NCBI RefSeq assembly: GCF_030815855.1
Contig: NZ_JAUSXG010000001.1
Coordinates: 3,472,001-3,536,000 of the forward strand
Length of the DNA stretch: 64,000 nt
Direction of reading: 5' to 3'
DNA from: Variovorax paradoxus
GTDB lineage: Bacteria; Pseudomonadota; Gammaproteobacteria; Burkholderiales; Burkholderiaceae_C
Positions 8,721 through 17,649 of the stretch are shown here, in pieces. The notes beneath the pieces are model-generated. The model was not told the origin of the DNA. It made no database searches and was given only the letters and a program-made list of their open reading frames with translations. The position numbers and the translations under genes are program-made. The first letter of the stretch is position 1. Each line of letters begins with the position of its first letter.

Positions 8721-9476
8721 CTACACGCCGTCTCTTTCCGTGGTTTCGGGATGTTTCACGCGCAGCCTTGCAGGCTTGAACCGGTCTGCCAGGAAATCCA
8801 GCAACGCACGCTGCACCGCCGTGCTGTGCCGACGCTGCAGATAGACCGCCGACAGCCACATATCGCTGCGAACGAACTCCGACAGAACGGGCACCAGCCG
8901 CCCGCTCTCGACGTAGCGCTCGAGCATCACCGACGGCAGATAGACAACTCCCGCCCCGAGCAGTGCCGCCTGGATCAGCGGGCCGGCTTCCGTGGCCTCC
9001 AGCCTTCCATGGACCGCCACTTCGAGCGGTTGGCCGTCGGCTTCGAAGCGCCACTTGGAGGCGGGATTCAGATGGGTGCTGATCAGCGAAACGTGGCGCG
9101 CAAGCTCGCCTGGATGAGCGGGCACCCCGTGCTTGCGCCAGTACATGGGCGCGGCGCAAACGCTGAGTTCCATCGACGCCAATTTTCGAACGATCAGGTT
9201 TTCGTTGGCCGAAGGGCCGAAGCGCAGCGCGATGTCGATGCCTTCCTCCGCAAGGTCGACCATGCGGTTCGTGAGCACCAAGCTGATGCTGACCTCCGGG
9301 TAATGGCCGAGAAGCGCGGGTGCTCCGATTCAGCAACCGGACGCCGAACCGGCTCTCGAGGGTCGCGATGTACTTGCTGACGGTACCCCTCGAGAGCGAG
9401 AGATGCTTGGCTGTGCGGGAGAAGCTTCCGGACGCAGCGACCTCCCGAATGCGCGCAGGAGATCCAGGCTGTCCAC
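8721..9476 (-). pseudogene. decayed LysR-family regulator
   Basis: Remains of a LysR-type transcription factor in three reading frames. It begins at a GTG (VDSLDLLRAF) and then needs a +1 correction to continue as REVAASGSFSRTAKHLSLS and SRGTVSKYIATLESRFGVRL, a clear LysR helix-turn-helix. After NRSTR it jumps frame again directly into HYPEVSISLVLTNRM, a motif normally found 60-70 residues later, so the linker and the first part of the effector domain are deleted. The rest of the effector domain is open to KHPETTERDGV. Two frame breaks plus a deletion argue for decay over one sequencing error. It lies 8 nt from the dehydrogenase gene it may once have controlled. Confidence 0.8.
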
Positions 9477-9484
9477 GGCGGCAC

Positions 9485-10291
9485 TCAGGCGAGCCCGAGT
9501 TTCTTTCGCAGGCTCGCGTCCACCGGCCCCGCGGGCAGGAAGCGGCGCAATTTCGTCAACAGAGAAGCCTCCCCGGGCGGCGTACAGCGCATGCGCCACG
9601 GACCGAGCGCCGCTTCGACGATGGTGTTTGCCACGCCTTGCGGCTCGGGCGCTTTGCTCACGCTCTCGGCCACGGCGAGCGCCACCACGTCCCGTTCACG
9701 GTCGTAGTCCGCGATCCGAGCCTTGACGCGCGGCGCATTGAGGTCGAGGTTGGTGCGGGTGAACGCCGGCTGCACCAGCGTCGCCCGAATGCCGAACTGG
9801 CGCACCTCGTGATCCAGCGATTCGGAGAGCCCCTCCACCGCATGCTTGGTGGCCGCGTACATGCCCATGTATGGCGCCGGCAGCACACCGAGCACCGAGC
9901 TGATGTTGACGATCCGCCCGCGATGCTGCGAACGCATGTACGGGAGCACGGCGCGCGTCACGCGAAGCATGCCGAGTACGTTGGTGTCGAACAAGGTGGC
10001 GGCCTCTTCCGTGGCGGTTTCCTCGACCGCGCCGATCATCATCATTCCCGCGTTGTTGACCAGCACATCGATGCGCGTCGCCTTTTGGATGACGGATTCG
10101 ATGCCCGCCTGAACCGAGCCTTCTTCCCGGACGTCCATTTCGACGAATTCGACACCGGGCAGCGCGGGCGCCTTGCGCACGTCGCGTGCGGTGCCGAACA
10201 CCCGGCAGCCTCGTGCGACGAACATTTCCGCGGTCACGCGCCCGATGCCCGAGGACGCGCCGGTCACGACGACAACTGATGAACTCGACAT
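9485..10291 (-). CDS. short-chain dehydrogenase/reductase
   Basis: Classical SDR oxidoreductase of 268 residues using NAD(P)H. The N-terminal Rossmann motif is TGASSGIGRVTAE (residues about 10-22), then VDVLVNNAG-type IDVLVNNAGMM. The catalytic Ser sits in IVNISSVLG and the Tyr/Lys pair in YAATKHAVEG. An Arg after the second beta strand (GTARDVRKA) suggests NADP(H) preference; that is inference. The substrate is unknown. ATG has GAAGGA about 8 nt upstream. A run of nine GAAT tetranucleotides starts 18 bp before the ATG, and the efflux-pump gene ends just beyond, so it may be read through from that operon. Confidence 0.88.
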   Translation of the reverse strand: MSSSSVVVVTGASSGIGRVTAEMFVARGCRVFGTARDVRKAPALPGVEFVEMDVREEGSVQAGIESVIQKATRIDVLVNNAGMMMIGAVEETATEEAATLFDTNVLGMLRVTRAVLPYMRSQHRGRIVNISSVLGVLPAPYMGMYAATKHAVEGLSESLDHEVRQFGIRATLVQPAFTRTNLDLNAPRVKARIADYDRERDVVALAVAESVSKAPEPQGVANTIVEAALGPWRMRCTPPGEASLLTKLRRFLPAGPVDASLRKKLGLA

Positions 10292-10308
10292 GGTGGTTCC
10301 TTCGACTT

Positions 10309-10352
10309 GAATGAATGAATGAATGAATGAATGAATGAATGAATGAGTGAGT
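10309..10352. repeat. (GAAT)9 tetranucleotide tract
   Basis: Nine perfect copies of GAAT (10309-10344) followed by two variant GAGT units. The tract fills the gap between the stop of the RND pump gene and the ribosome-binding region of the SDR gene. Perfect tetranucleotide runs of this length are prone to slipped-strand copy-number change, which here would alter spacing in the SDR leader or promoter. Confidence 0.95.
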
Positions 10353-10367
10353 GGCGATGAAGCGCCG

Positions 10368-13300
10368 TCAATGCGCCGCCGGGTTGCCGTCGCCGGGCCG
10401 GATCCGGAACCAGATGGAATACATGGCCGGCAGGAAGACCAGCGTGAGAATCGTCCCGGCGAACGTCCCGCCGATCAAGGTGTAGGCGAGCGCGCCCCAG
10501 AACACCGAATGGGTCAGCGGAATGAACGCGAGGATCGCCGCGAGCGCCGTCAGGATCACGGGGCGGGCACGCTGCACGGTCGCTTCGACGACCGCATGGA
10601 ACGGGTCGAGCCCCTCCTGCTGGTTGTGGTGGATCTGCCCAAGCAGGATCAGCGTGTTGCGCATCAGGATGCCCGACAGCGCGATGAGACCGACGAGCGC
10701 ATTGATGCCGAAGGGCTGCTGGAACAGCAGCAAGGTCGGCACCACGCCGATCAGCCCGAGCGGGCTGGTGAGGAACACCATGACCATCGCGGAAATCGAG
10801 CGCACCTGGAAGATGATGATGAGGAGCGTGGCCGCCAGCATGATCGGGAACAGCGGCAGCATCGCCTTCGTCGCCTTCTCCGATTCCTCGATGGAGCCGG
10901 CCTCGGCGATGCGGTAGCCGGCCGGCAGCTTCTGCATCAGCGGCTGCAGCTTCGCGGTGATAGCGTTCGACACGTCGGGCGGCTGCAGCCCATCGGCGAT
11001 GTCGCCCTGCACCGTGATCGTGGGTATGCGGTCGCGCCGCCGCATCACGGGTTCTTCCATGCGCACCTCGACCTCGCCGACCTGCGACAGCGGAATGCGC
11101 TGGCCGCCGGCACCGGCGAGCGTGAAGTCCGCGAGCTTCGCGGGGTCGAGCCGGGTGCCGCCGGCCGAACGGGCCACCACCTGCACGGTGCGGATGTCTT
11201 CGCGCACGGTGGTCACCGGCGCACCGCTCAACAGGAATTGCAGCTGCTGCGCCACGGCGTTGGAACTGAGCCCCACAGCCTGCAGGCGGTCCTGCTTCAA
11301 GGTGAAGTGCAGCGTGGGCGTGCGGGTGCCCCAGTCGGTGCTGACGGTGCGCATCATCGGGCTGGCGTCCATCACCTGCCGCACCTCGGCGGCGATCTTG
11401 CGCAGCTCGTTCGCATCGGGCCCGCTGACGCGGTAGGCGACCGGGAACGGAGAGTACGGACCGAACACGAGCTGGGTCACGCGCACCCGCGCCTCGGACG
11501 CGAGGCCGTCGGCAATGGCTTGGCGCAACCGGTGCTTCAGGGTCTCGCGCTCTTCCTGGCCGCCCGTGCGCACCACGATCTTCGCGAACGAGGGGTCAGG
11601 CAGTTCGGGCCCCATGGCGAAGTAGAAGCGCGGCGCGCCCTGCCCGATGTAAGACGTGACGATCTGCGCCTCGCGCTGGGTGGAGAGCCAGGCCTCGACC
11701 TTGGCCGCGGCGCCGCTGGTCTGCGTGATCGACGTGCCGTAGGGCATCTGCACTTCGACCAGGACTTCGGGCCGGTCGGAAATAGGAAAGAACTGCTTCT
11801 TGACCACGCCCATGCCGAGGATCGACACGACGAAGAGGCCGACCACCGCGCCCGCCACCAACCACTTGCGCGCGATGACGCGCGCCAGCACGCGGCGCAG
11901 CCGGTTGTAGCGCGGCGTGTCGTAGATGGCGGCGTGGCCGCCCTCGATCTTCTTGAAGTTCGGCAGCAGCTTGACACCTAGATACGGCGTGAACACCACG
12001 GCGACCACCCACGATGCGATCAGCGCGATGCCGACGATCCAGAACATGTTGCTGGTGTATTCGCCCGCGGTCGACGGCGCGAAGCCGTTGGGCATGAAGC
12101 CCACCGCGGTGACCAGCGTGCCCGAGAGCATCGGCGCCGCGGTATGGCTCCAGGCATAGGCGGAAGCGGCCACGTGGCTGTAGCCCTCCTCGATCTTCAC
12201 GACCATCATTTCGATGGCGATGATGGCGTCGTCCACGAGCAGGCCGAGCGCAAGAATGAGCGAGCCGAGCGTGATGCGGTCGAAGTTCTTGCCGGTCGCG
12301 GCCATCACCACGAAGACCACGGCCAGCGTCAGAGGCACCGCGGCGGCCACCACCAGGCCCGCGCGCCAGCCCATGCTCAGGAAGCTCACCAGCATGACGA
12401 CCAGCAGGGCCGCGAAGAATTTGACCATGAACTCGTCGACCGACGCGCTGATGTTCACCGACTGGTCCGTGACCTTCGTGAGGCCGAGGCCCAGGGGCAA
12501 CTCGGCGTTGATGGCGCGGGCTTCCACGTCCAGGGCCTTGCCCAGGTCGAGCCCGTTCCAGCCTTCCCGCATGACCACGCCGATCAGCAAGGCAGGCTCG
12601 CCGCCGTTGCGGATCATGAAAGTGGCCGGGTCTTCGTAGCCGCGCCTGACCGTGGCCACATCCGACAGCTTCAGGGTGCGGCCTTGCGCGATCACGGGCG
12701 TGTCGCGGATCTTCTGCAGCGTGTCGAACGCGCCGTCCAGCCGAACGAACACCTGCGGGCCGCTGGTGTCCACCGACCCGGCCGGGCTCAGGGCATTCTG
12801 GTTGTTGAGCGCGGCGAACACATCCTGTGGCCCGATGCCCAAGGTCGCCAGCCGGTCGTGCGCGAACTCGACATAGATCCGCTCCGACTGTTCGCCGGCG
12901 ATGTTGACCTTCTTCACGCCCGGCACATGCAGCAGCCGCTGGCGCAACGCTTCCGCATCGCGCACCAGCACGCGCTGCGGCTCTCCCTTGGCCTTGAGCG
13001 CGAACAGGGCGAAGGTGACGTCCGCGTACTCGTCGTTGATCATCGGCCCGATCACGCCGGAAGGCAGGTTGCCCGCTTCGTCACCGACCTTCTTGCGCGC
13101 CTGGTAGAACTGCTCCTGCACTTGCGCGGGCGGCGTGCTGTCGAGCAAGGTCAAGGTGGTGAACGCCAGGCCGGGCCGCGTGTAGGTTTCGGCGCGGTCG
13201 TAGTAGCGCAGCTCCTGCAGGCGCTTCTCTAGCTTCTCGGCGACCTGGTCCTGCATCTCCTGCGCCGTGGCGCCGGGCCAGGCCGTGATGATGGTCATCA

Positions 13301-13445
13301 CCTTGACGGTGAAGGCCGGATCTTCCGCGCGGCCGAGCTTGAAGAACGCGACCAGGCCTGCCAGCGAGATCAGGCAGATGAGGAACAGCGTGATGGCGCG
13401 TTCGCGGACGGCCAGCGCCGACAGGTTGAAGCGGCCTTCGCTCAT
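10368..13445 (-). CDS. RND efflux pump, AcrB/HAE1-type permease
   Basis: Inner-membrane proton-driven efflux transporter of 1025 residues with the usual twelve-helix, two-porter-domain layout. The N-terminus FNLSALAVRERAITLFLICL is the first helix. The proton-relay Asp pair is present in GLLVDDAIIAIE (near residue 405). Later helices include LIALSGILMRNTLILL and ALAYTLIGGTFAGTIL. The length fits the shorter HAE1 members related to TriC/VexF. Its start overlaps the stop of the adaptor gene by ATGA, so the two are one operon. With the adaptor and the NodT-like outer-membrane factor it should form a tripartite pump for toxic small molecules. Control by the neighbouring TetR protein is strongly suggested by shared operators. 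Confidence 0.93.
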   Translation of the reverse strand: MSEGRFNLSALAVRERAITLFLICLISLAGLVAFFKLGRAEDPAFTVKVMTIITAWPGATAQEMQDQVAEKLEKRLQELRYYDRAETYTRPGLAFTTLTLLDSTPPAQVQEQFYQARKKVGDEAGNLPSGVIGPMINDEYADVTFALFALKAKGEPQRVLVRDAEALRQRLLHVPGVKKVNIAGEQSERIYVEFAHDRLATLGIGPQDVFAALNNQNALSPAGSVDTSGPQVFVRLDGAFDTLQKIRDTPVIAQGRTLKLSDVATVRRGYEDPATFMIRNGGEPALLIGVVMREGWNGLDLGKALDVEARAINAELPLGLGLTKVTDQSVNISASVDEFMVKFFAALLVVMLVSFLSMGWRAGLVVAAAVPLTLAVVFVVMAATGKNFDRITLGSLILALGLLVDDAIIAIEMMVVKIEEGYSHVAASAYAWSHTAAPMLSGTLVTAVGFMPNGFAPSTAGEYTSNMFWIVGIALIASWVVAVVFTPYLGVKLLPNFKKIEGGHAAIYDTPRYNRLRRVLARVIARKWLVAGAVVGLFVVSILGMGVVKKQFFPISDRPEVLVEVQMPYGTSITQTSGAAAKVEAWLSTQREAQIVTSYIGQGAPRFYFAMGPELPDPSFAKIVVRTGGQEERETLKHRLRQAIADGLASEARVRVTQLVFGPYSPFPVAYRVSGPDANELRKIAAEVRQVMDASPMMRTVSTDWGTRTPTLHFTLKQDRLQAVGLSSNAVAQQLQFLLSGAPVTTVREDIRTVQVVARSAGGTRLDPAKLADFTLAGAGGQRIPLSQVGEVEVRMEEPVMRRRDRIPTITVQGDIADGLQPPDVSNAITAKLQPLMQKLPAGYRIAEAGSIEESEKATKAMLPLFPIMLAATLLIIIFQVRSISAMVMVFLTSPLGLIGVVPTLLLFQQPFGINALVGLIALSGILMRNTLILLGQIHHNQQEGLDPFHAVVEATVQRARPVILTALAAILAFIPLTHSVFWGALAYTLIGGTFAGTILTLVFLPAMYSIWFRIRPGDGNPAAH

Positions 13446-14557
13446 GGGTGGGCTCCGCCCACCGCCGGCGTGGCGGCCGGGGCCGCGACACGCACCTGCT
13501 CGCCTTCGCGCAGCAAGTGCGCGCCGAGCGCGACGACCTGGTCACCTTGCTTGAGCTGGCCGGCGACCTGGGCGCGGTCGTCGTCCAGATGCTCGACGGT
13601 CACCGGCTGCCAGCGCACCGTGGACGGATCGCCGCCGATGACCCACACGCCCGTCGCCTTGCCGGTATCGAACAGGGCGCCGATGGGCACCTGCACGCCC
13701 CCTGTCCTGGGGGACTTGCCGTCTGCAATGCGGACCGTCACCGTGGCCCCCAAAGGCGCGTTGGCGAGCTCGCCATCGAGCACATAGCGCGCCTCGAAGG
13801 TGCGCGTGAGCTTGTCGGCCGCGTCGGAGAGTTGCCTGAGCTTGACGGGCACGGCAGCGCCTTCCTTGCCGAAGAGCGTGGCCTGCCCGCCGGAGCCGAC
13901 GGCCGGGCGCAGCGTTTCGGGCAACTGCACCACGGCCTCCCTGCGCCCGGCCTGCGCCAGGCGGACCACCGGCTGCCCGGCGTTGACGACCTGGCCGGGC
14001 TCGGCCAGCGTCTCGAGCACCGTGCCGTCCGCATCGGCAATGAGTTCCGAATAGCGGTTGGAATTGCGCGCGACTTCGGCCCCTGCTTCGGCCGCGCCGA
14101 GCTGGGCCTGGGCGCCATCCGCCGCGGCCTTGATCTGGTCGTAGGCCGAGGCGGAAATGGCGCCGGTCCCGCGCAGGTCGCGGTAGCGCGCTTCTTCGTC
14201 GCTCGTCTGTTTTGCACGCGCTCGGGCCGCGGCCACGGCCTCCTGCTGCGCACGCGCCGCCAACTTCAGGTCGACGGGGTCGATGCGCATGAGCAGTTGC
14301 CCGCGCTTGACCGGCTGGCCTGCATCGACCAAGCGCTCCAGCACCTTTCCCGAGACGCGGAAACCCAGATCGCTCTGAACCCGAGCGGCTACGGTGCCGG
14401 TGAACGAACGCGGTGCCAACGTGGCGGCCTGAACCGTCGCGGCGCGCACCAGTGGCGTTTGGGTGCGCGGATCGGCCAGGGTCTTGTCGTCACAGGCGGC
14501 CAATGCGAACGGCAAGGCGCAGACAAGTGCGGATGTAAGGAGGCGGCGCGAGTGCAT
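13442..14557 (-). CDS. RND periplasmic adaptor lipoprotein
   Basis: Membrane-fusion protein of 371 residues. The signal peptide ends in a lipobox (ALAAC near residue 22). A barrel-sandwich/lipoyl half follows (GFRVSGKVLERLVDAGQPVKRG), then an alpha-hairpin rich in Ala, Glu and Arg (about 95-165), the second lipoyl half (DADGTVLETLAEPGQVVNAG) and beta-barrel/membrane-proximal domains. It bridges the pump and the outer-membrane factor. It is the first gene of the leftward pump operon, and a TetR-type operator lies 46 nt upstream of its ATG. Confidence 0.92.
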   Translation of the reverse strand: MHSRRLLTSALVCALPFALAACDDKTLADPRTQTPLVRAATVQAATLAPRSFTGTVAARVQSDLGFRVSGKVLERLVDAGQPVKRGQLLMRIDPVDLKLAARAQQEAVAAARARAKQTSDEEARYRDLRGTGAISASAYDQIKAAADGAQAQLGAAEAGAEVARNSNRYSELIADADGTVLETLAEPGQVVNAGQPVVRLAQAGRREAVVQLPETLRPAVGSGGQATLFGKEGAAVPVKLRQLSDAADKLTRTFEARYVLDGELANAPLGATVTVRIADGKSPRTGGVQVPIGALFDTGKATGVWVIGGDPSTVRWQPVTVEHLDDDRAQVAGQLKQGDQVVALGAHLLREGEQVRVAAPAATPAVGGAHP

Positions 14558-14602
14558 GAGGAGCCCATTGACGAATCGATCAGGGCTCCAATTCTCATAA
14601 CA

Positions 14603-14626
14603 GTGACCAATTTAGTCAATAGTCAC
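14603..14626. promoter_or_regulatory. TetR-type operator before the adaptor gene
   Basis: A 24-bp site of form GTGACCAA-N9-TAGTCAC with outer inverted arms GTGAC/GTCAC. It lies between the divergent-in-order but co-oriented tetR end and the adaptor start. The same 8+9+7 pattern occurs in the tetR/outer-membrane-factor promoter region at 15299-15322. Matching arms and identical spacing point to one regulator, most likely the intervening TetR protein. Confidence 0.72.
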
Positions 14627-14642
14627 CAGGAAAATTGTTTGA

Positions 14643-15260
14643 CTACGGCGACAAGCTGCGCAGCACCAAACCCGACAACTGGGCCGGAGCCTGGTCCGTG
14701 TAGCTGGAACTGAGCTGCAGGATCAGGGGGTTAACGTAAGGGTGCATGACCAGGTAGATGGCCGCCGCCGTCTCGTCGATCGGCGTCTTGCGCTCGAAGT
14801 CGCCGGACTCCCGCCCCTGCTTCAGCACCTCGACGAGCAGCTCCCGAATACAGGCTTCGTGGGCGATGGCCGACTGCCAGTGTTCGCTGGCCGCCGAGAT
14901 CGCGATCTCGTAGAGCTTGCGTTCCTGGAAGAACAAGCGAAGGCCCGAATCGACGAGAGCCTTGAACATGCGGCGCAGTTTCTCGGGCGGGCGGTCGGTT
15001 CCGTCGACCGCGGCGCGAACGTCCACCTGGATCTCGCGCAGGCAGTTGGAACAGATCATTTCGCCGATTGCCTGCTTCGACTCGAAGAACTTGTAGATGT
15101 ACGCCTTCGAGAAGCCGATGGCCTTGGCGAGGTCGGAAACGGTGGTCTTCTCGTATCCGTAGCGGCTGAAATGCTCGGTGGCCGCGACGACGATCTGTGC
15201 GCGCACGTCGTGGTCGACCGGTCCCCGCGCGGCCGGCGGAGAAGAAGTTGCGTTGTTCAT
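14643..15260 (-). CDS. TetR-family repressor of the efflux system
   Basis: A 205-residue dimeric repressor. The N-terminal helix-turn-helix is typical: AATEHFSRYGYEKTTVSDLA then KAIGFSKAYIYKFFESKQAI (residues about 27-66). The C-terminal half is a variable ligand-binding domain with a TetR_C-like pattern (LFFQERKLYEIAIS, VMHPYVNPLIL). It is encoded between the pump operon and the divergent outer-membrane factor. Two near-identical 24-bp inverted repeats, one on each side of the gene, are its likely operators, giving control of both pump parts and of itself. The inducer is unknown. ATG start chosen. Confidence 0.9.
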   Translation of the reverse strand: MNNATSSPPAARGPVDHDVRAQIVVAATEHFSRYGYEKTTVSDLAKAIGFSKAYIYKFFESKQAIGEMICSNCLREIQVDVRAAVDGTDRPPEKLRRMFKALVDSGLRLFFQERKLYEIAISAASEHWQSAIAHEACIRELLVEVLKQGRESGDFERKTPIDETAAAIYLVMHPYVNPLILQLSSSYTDQAPAQLSGLVLRSLSP

Positions 15261-15298
15261 GCCCAGAGCTTACCGCCCGGACAAACAAACGACAACAA

Positions 15299-15322
15299 GT
15301 GACCAAATTGAATTATAGTCAC
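15299..15322. promoter_or_regulatory. TetR-type operator in the divergent promoter
   Basis: The second 24-bp site GTGACCAA-N9-TAGTCAC, 38 nt upstream of the tetR ATG and 41 nt upstream of the outer-membrane-factor ATG. The central AT-rich part (AATTGAATTATA) could also hold a -10 element, so bound repressor would block both promoters. It matches the site at 14603-14626 in both arms and in spacing. Confidence 0.75.
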
Positions 15323-15363
15323 TCACTTCTTTCTGCCTTCCGTCAGCCGTACCGGAGCAACCC

Positions 15364-16833
15364 ATGTCCCAACGTACCCTCGCCCTGCCCCTGCTGTTCA
15401 GCCTGCTGCTCGCAGGCTGCGCTGTGGGACCCGACTATGTCCGGCCCGCCCCGACCTTGCCGGACCGGTTCATCGGCGAAGCCGCCCTCGACCGGCGGGC
15501 CGCTACCGCGAACGCCGAACTGGTGACATGGTGGACCGCGTTCGGTGATGCGCAACTGGCCCGTTATGTCGAACAGGCGCTGAAACAGAACCTCGATCTT
15601 GCGCAGGCATCCGCCCGCATGGCACAGGCCCGTGCCGGACTGGGGGCGGCGAATGCTGCGTTGCTGCCCTCGGGCAATCTCGGCGGACAAGCCGCCCGGG
15701 CTTACCAGTCGGTGGAGACGCCGCTGGGCCAGGTGCTGAATTCGCAGCCGGGTTTCGACCGCTACGGCAACGCCTACGAAGCGAACCTGGGTGGAAGCTG
15801 GGAGCTGGACATCTTCGGCGGCCTGCGCCGGGGACGCGAAGCTGCGCTGGCCGACCACCAGGCCTCGGAGGCCGGCGCAGCCGCCACGCGCCTCGGCGTG
15901 GCCGCGCAGACCGCGGACATCTACATCATGCTGCGCGGATTACAGGCCCGCCTCGACGTGGCACGCCGGCAGGTCGGCACACAGCAGGAACTGCTGTCGA
16001 AGATCGAGCTGCTCCACGGCAAGGGGCTGGCCGCCGGACTCCAGCTGAGGCAGGCCGAAGGTGCGCTGGCGCAGGTGCGTGCGTCCGTGCCGGTGCTGGA
16101 AGCGGGCGAGGCTGCGGCCATGAACGCGCTCGACGTGATGCTGGGCGCGGCGCCGGGCGCGCACCGCGCCGAACTGGCGGCAGCGGCTGCAATTCCCGTC
16201 CCGCCGCGCATCGGCCCCACCGGATCGCCCGCCGAATTGCTGCGGCGCCGGCCCGACCTGATCGCCGCCGAGCGGCGCCTTGCGGCATCGAACGCGCGCA
16301 TCGGCATGGCCGTGGCCGAGTACTACCCGAAGCTGTCCTTGGGGGGAACGGTCGGCAGCGCCACGTCTGTGGCCAGCGGCAATTTGTTCACCGGCGACGC
16401 CAGCCAGGCGGCGGCCCTTCTCGGGCTGCGCTGGCGGCTGTTCGACTTCGGGCGCATCGATGCGCAGATCGAACTGGCCAAGGGGCAGGACGTGGAGTTG
16501 CTCGCGGCCTACCGGCTCGCCGTGCTGCGTGCCACCGAAGACGTGGAGAACGCCTTCTCCGCGCTCGTCAAGCGCGAAGAACAAACCGCATTGCTCGCGC
16601 AAGGCGAGGCATCGCTCGGGCGCGCGCGAGGCGACTCGTTCGCGGCCTATCAGCGCGGTGTCGTCAGTCTGATCGAAGTGCTGCAGGCGGACGAGAGCCT
16701 GCTGCGCGTGGCCGACGCGAGAGCACAGGCGCAGACAGAGTCGGCGCGCGCGGCGGTCGGGGCATTCAAGTCGCTGGGTGGGGGGTGGCAGGCGGATGAC
16801 CCGGCCGAAGCGATGGCAAGTCGCTCGCATTGA
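15364..16833 (+). CDS. NodT-family outer-membrane efflux lipoprotein
   Basis: Outer-membrane channel of the TolC/OprM class, 489 residues. A signal peptide ends in the lipobox LLLAGCAVGPDYVRP, the classical NodT start. It then has two repeated beta-barrel/alpha-coil halves: ALKQNLDLAQASARMAQAR in the first, and RRRPDLIAAERRLAASNARI in the second. It docks with the adaptor and pump encoded just to the left. It is transcribed divergently from tetR, with a shared operator between them. The length is normal. ATG start. Confidence 0.92.
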   Translation: MSQRTLALPLLFSLLLAGCAVGPDYVRPAPTLPDRFIGEAALDRRAATANAELVTWWTAFGDAQLARYVEQALKQNLDLAQASARMAQARAGLGAANAALLPSGNLGGQAARAYQSVETPLGQVLNSQPGFDRYGNAYEANLGGSWELDIFGGLRRGREAALADHQASEAGAAATRLGVAAQTADIYIMLRGLQARLDVARRQVGTQQELLSKIELLHGKGLAAGLQLRQAEGALAQVRASVPVLEAGEAAAMNALDVMLGAAPGAHRAELAAAAAIPVPPRIGPTGSPAELLRRRPDLIAAERRLAASNARIGMAVAEYYPKLSLGGTVGSATSVASGNLFTGDASQAAALLGLRWRLFDFGRIDAQIELAKGQDVELLAAYRLAVLRATEDVENAFSALVKREEQTALLAQGEASLGRARGDSFAAYQRGVVSLIEVLQADESLLRVADARAQAQTESARAAVGAFKSLGGGWQADDPAEAMASRSH

Positions 16834-16843
16834 CGCGCGACTT

Positions 16844-17584
16844 CTACTGGCTGTCAGCGAGCCTTCTCAACGCACCCAGATCGAGAACGGTGATCGTGTT
16901 CTGGCTCAAGCTGAGCGCGCCGCCTGCAACCAGGACGCCGAGTGCCTTGTTGACGGTTTGTCTCGTGACCTGCAGGAGCGCCGCAAGGTCTTCCTGGGTC
17001 AGGCGCAGGCGCAGGCTGATTCCCTGTCCGTCGTTGCTCCCGTAGAGAACGGCCAGCCGTTCGATCGTCGCGGCCAGCCGCCGCGGGAATGAGCCCACGC
17101 CTTGGCTGAGCAATGAATCAAGCACGATCCGGTGCTGCTTCATCAGCATTTTTGCCATTCCCTTCCAGAGGGTCGGGTCCTCGTCGAGGATTTTCTGAAC
17201 CAGCAGGGTTGGCATTCGAACGACCGTGACGTCGTTCAGCGCACAGAAGTCGTAGACGACGCGATCCGCCTCTTTTTCTTCGCTCTCTTCTTGGTCGATG
17301 GCTCGGGTAAATCCGGCTATATAGCCGGGTCCGAGGAGCGCCACTGGGGTCCGGCTTCCCCCTGGCGGAATATGGCCGACAACCAGATAGCCCGACACGA
17401 TCGCAAACGTCTCTGGCGCTCCCAACTCGATTGAAACCATCTCGCCTCTGGTGCGCCTGTCGAGGTGCGCGTTGGCGAGCAGTCTGCTCATCGCCGAGGC
17501 GGGCCACCGGGCAAAGCCATGCGTGAGGCGCAGCGCCCGTTCCATGAGCGCGGCGTCCTCCAAGGGCTCTCTGGCGTCGATCAT
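16844..17584 (-). CDS. Crp/Fnr-family transcriptional regulator
   Basis: A 246-residue regulator with an N-terminal cyclic-nucleotide-binding-like domain (ETFAIVSGYLVVGHIPPGGS, ALLGPGYIAGFTRAI) and a C-terminal winged helix with LTQEDLAALLQVTRQTVNKALGVL. No cysteine cluster for an iron-sulfur site is present, so it is not a true Fnr. The cAMP-contacting Arg/Ser motif is not clearly conserved, so the effector is unknown. An ATG (MIDAREPLE) is used here; a TTG three codons earlier sits closer to GGGGA and is a real alternative. It converges with the efflux outer-membrane gene. Confidence 0.83.
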   Translation of the reverse strand: MIDAREPLEDAALMERALRLTHGFARWPASAMSRLLANAHLDRRTRGEMVSIELGAPETFAIVSGYLVVGHIPPGGSRTPVALLGPGYIAGFTRAIDQEESEEKEADRVVYDFCALNDVTVVRMPTLLVQKILDEDPTLWKGMAKMLMKQHRIVLDSLLSQGVGSFPRRLAATIERLAVLYGSNDGQGISLRLRLTQEDLAALLQVTRQTVNKALGVLVAGGALSLSQNTITVLDLGALRRLADSQ

Positions 17585-17649
17585 TGCATTCAAGTGTCCC
17601 CAAGCCTCCAGCAGCCGAGAGTATCGGCGCGCTTGTCTTGTTTGCCCGA

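Noticed and set aside
9194-9599. Alternative intact small proteins in the LysR remnant region.
   Set aside because: The fragments only make sense as pieces of one LysR protein in shifted frames; alone they have no start signals or domains.
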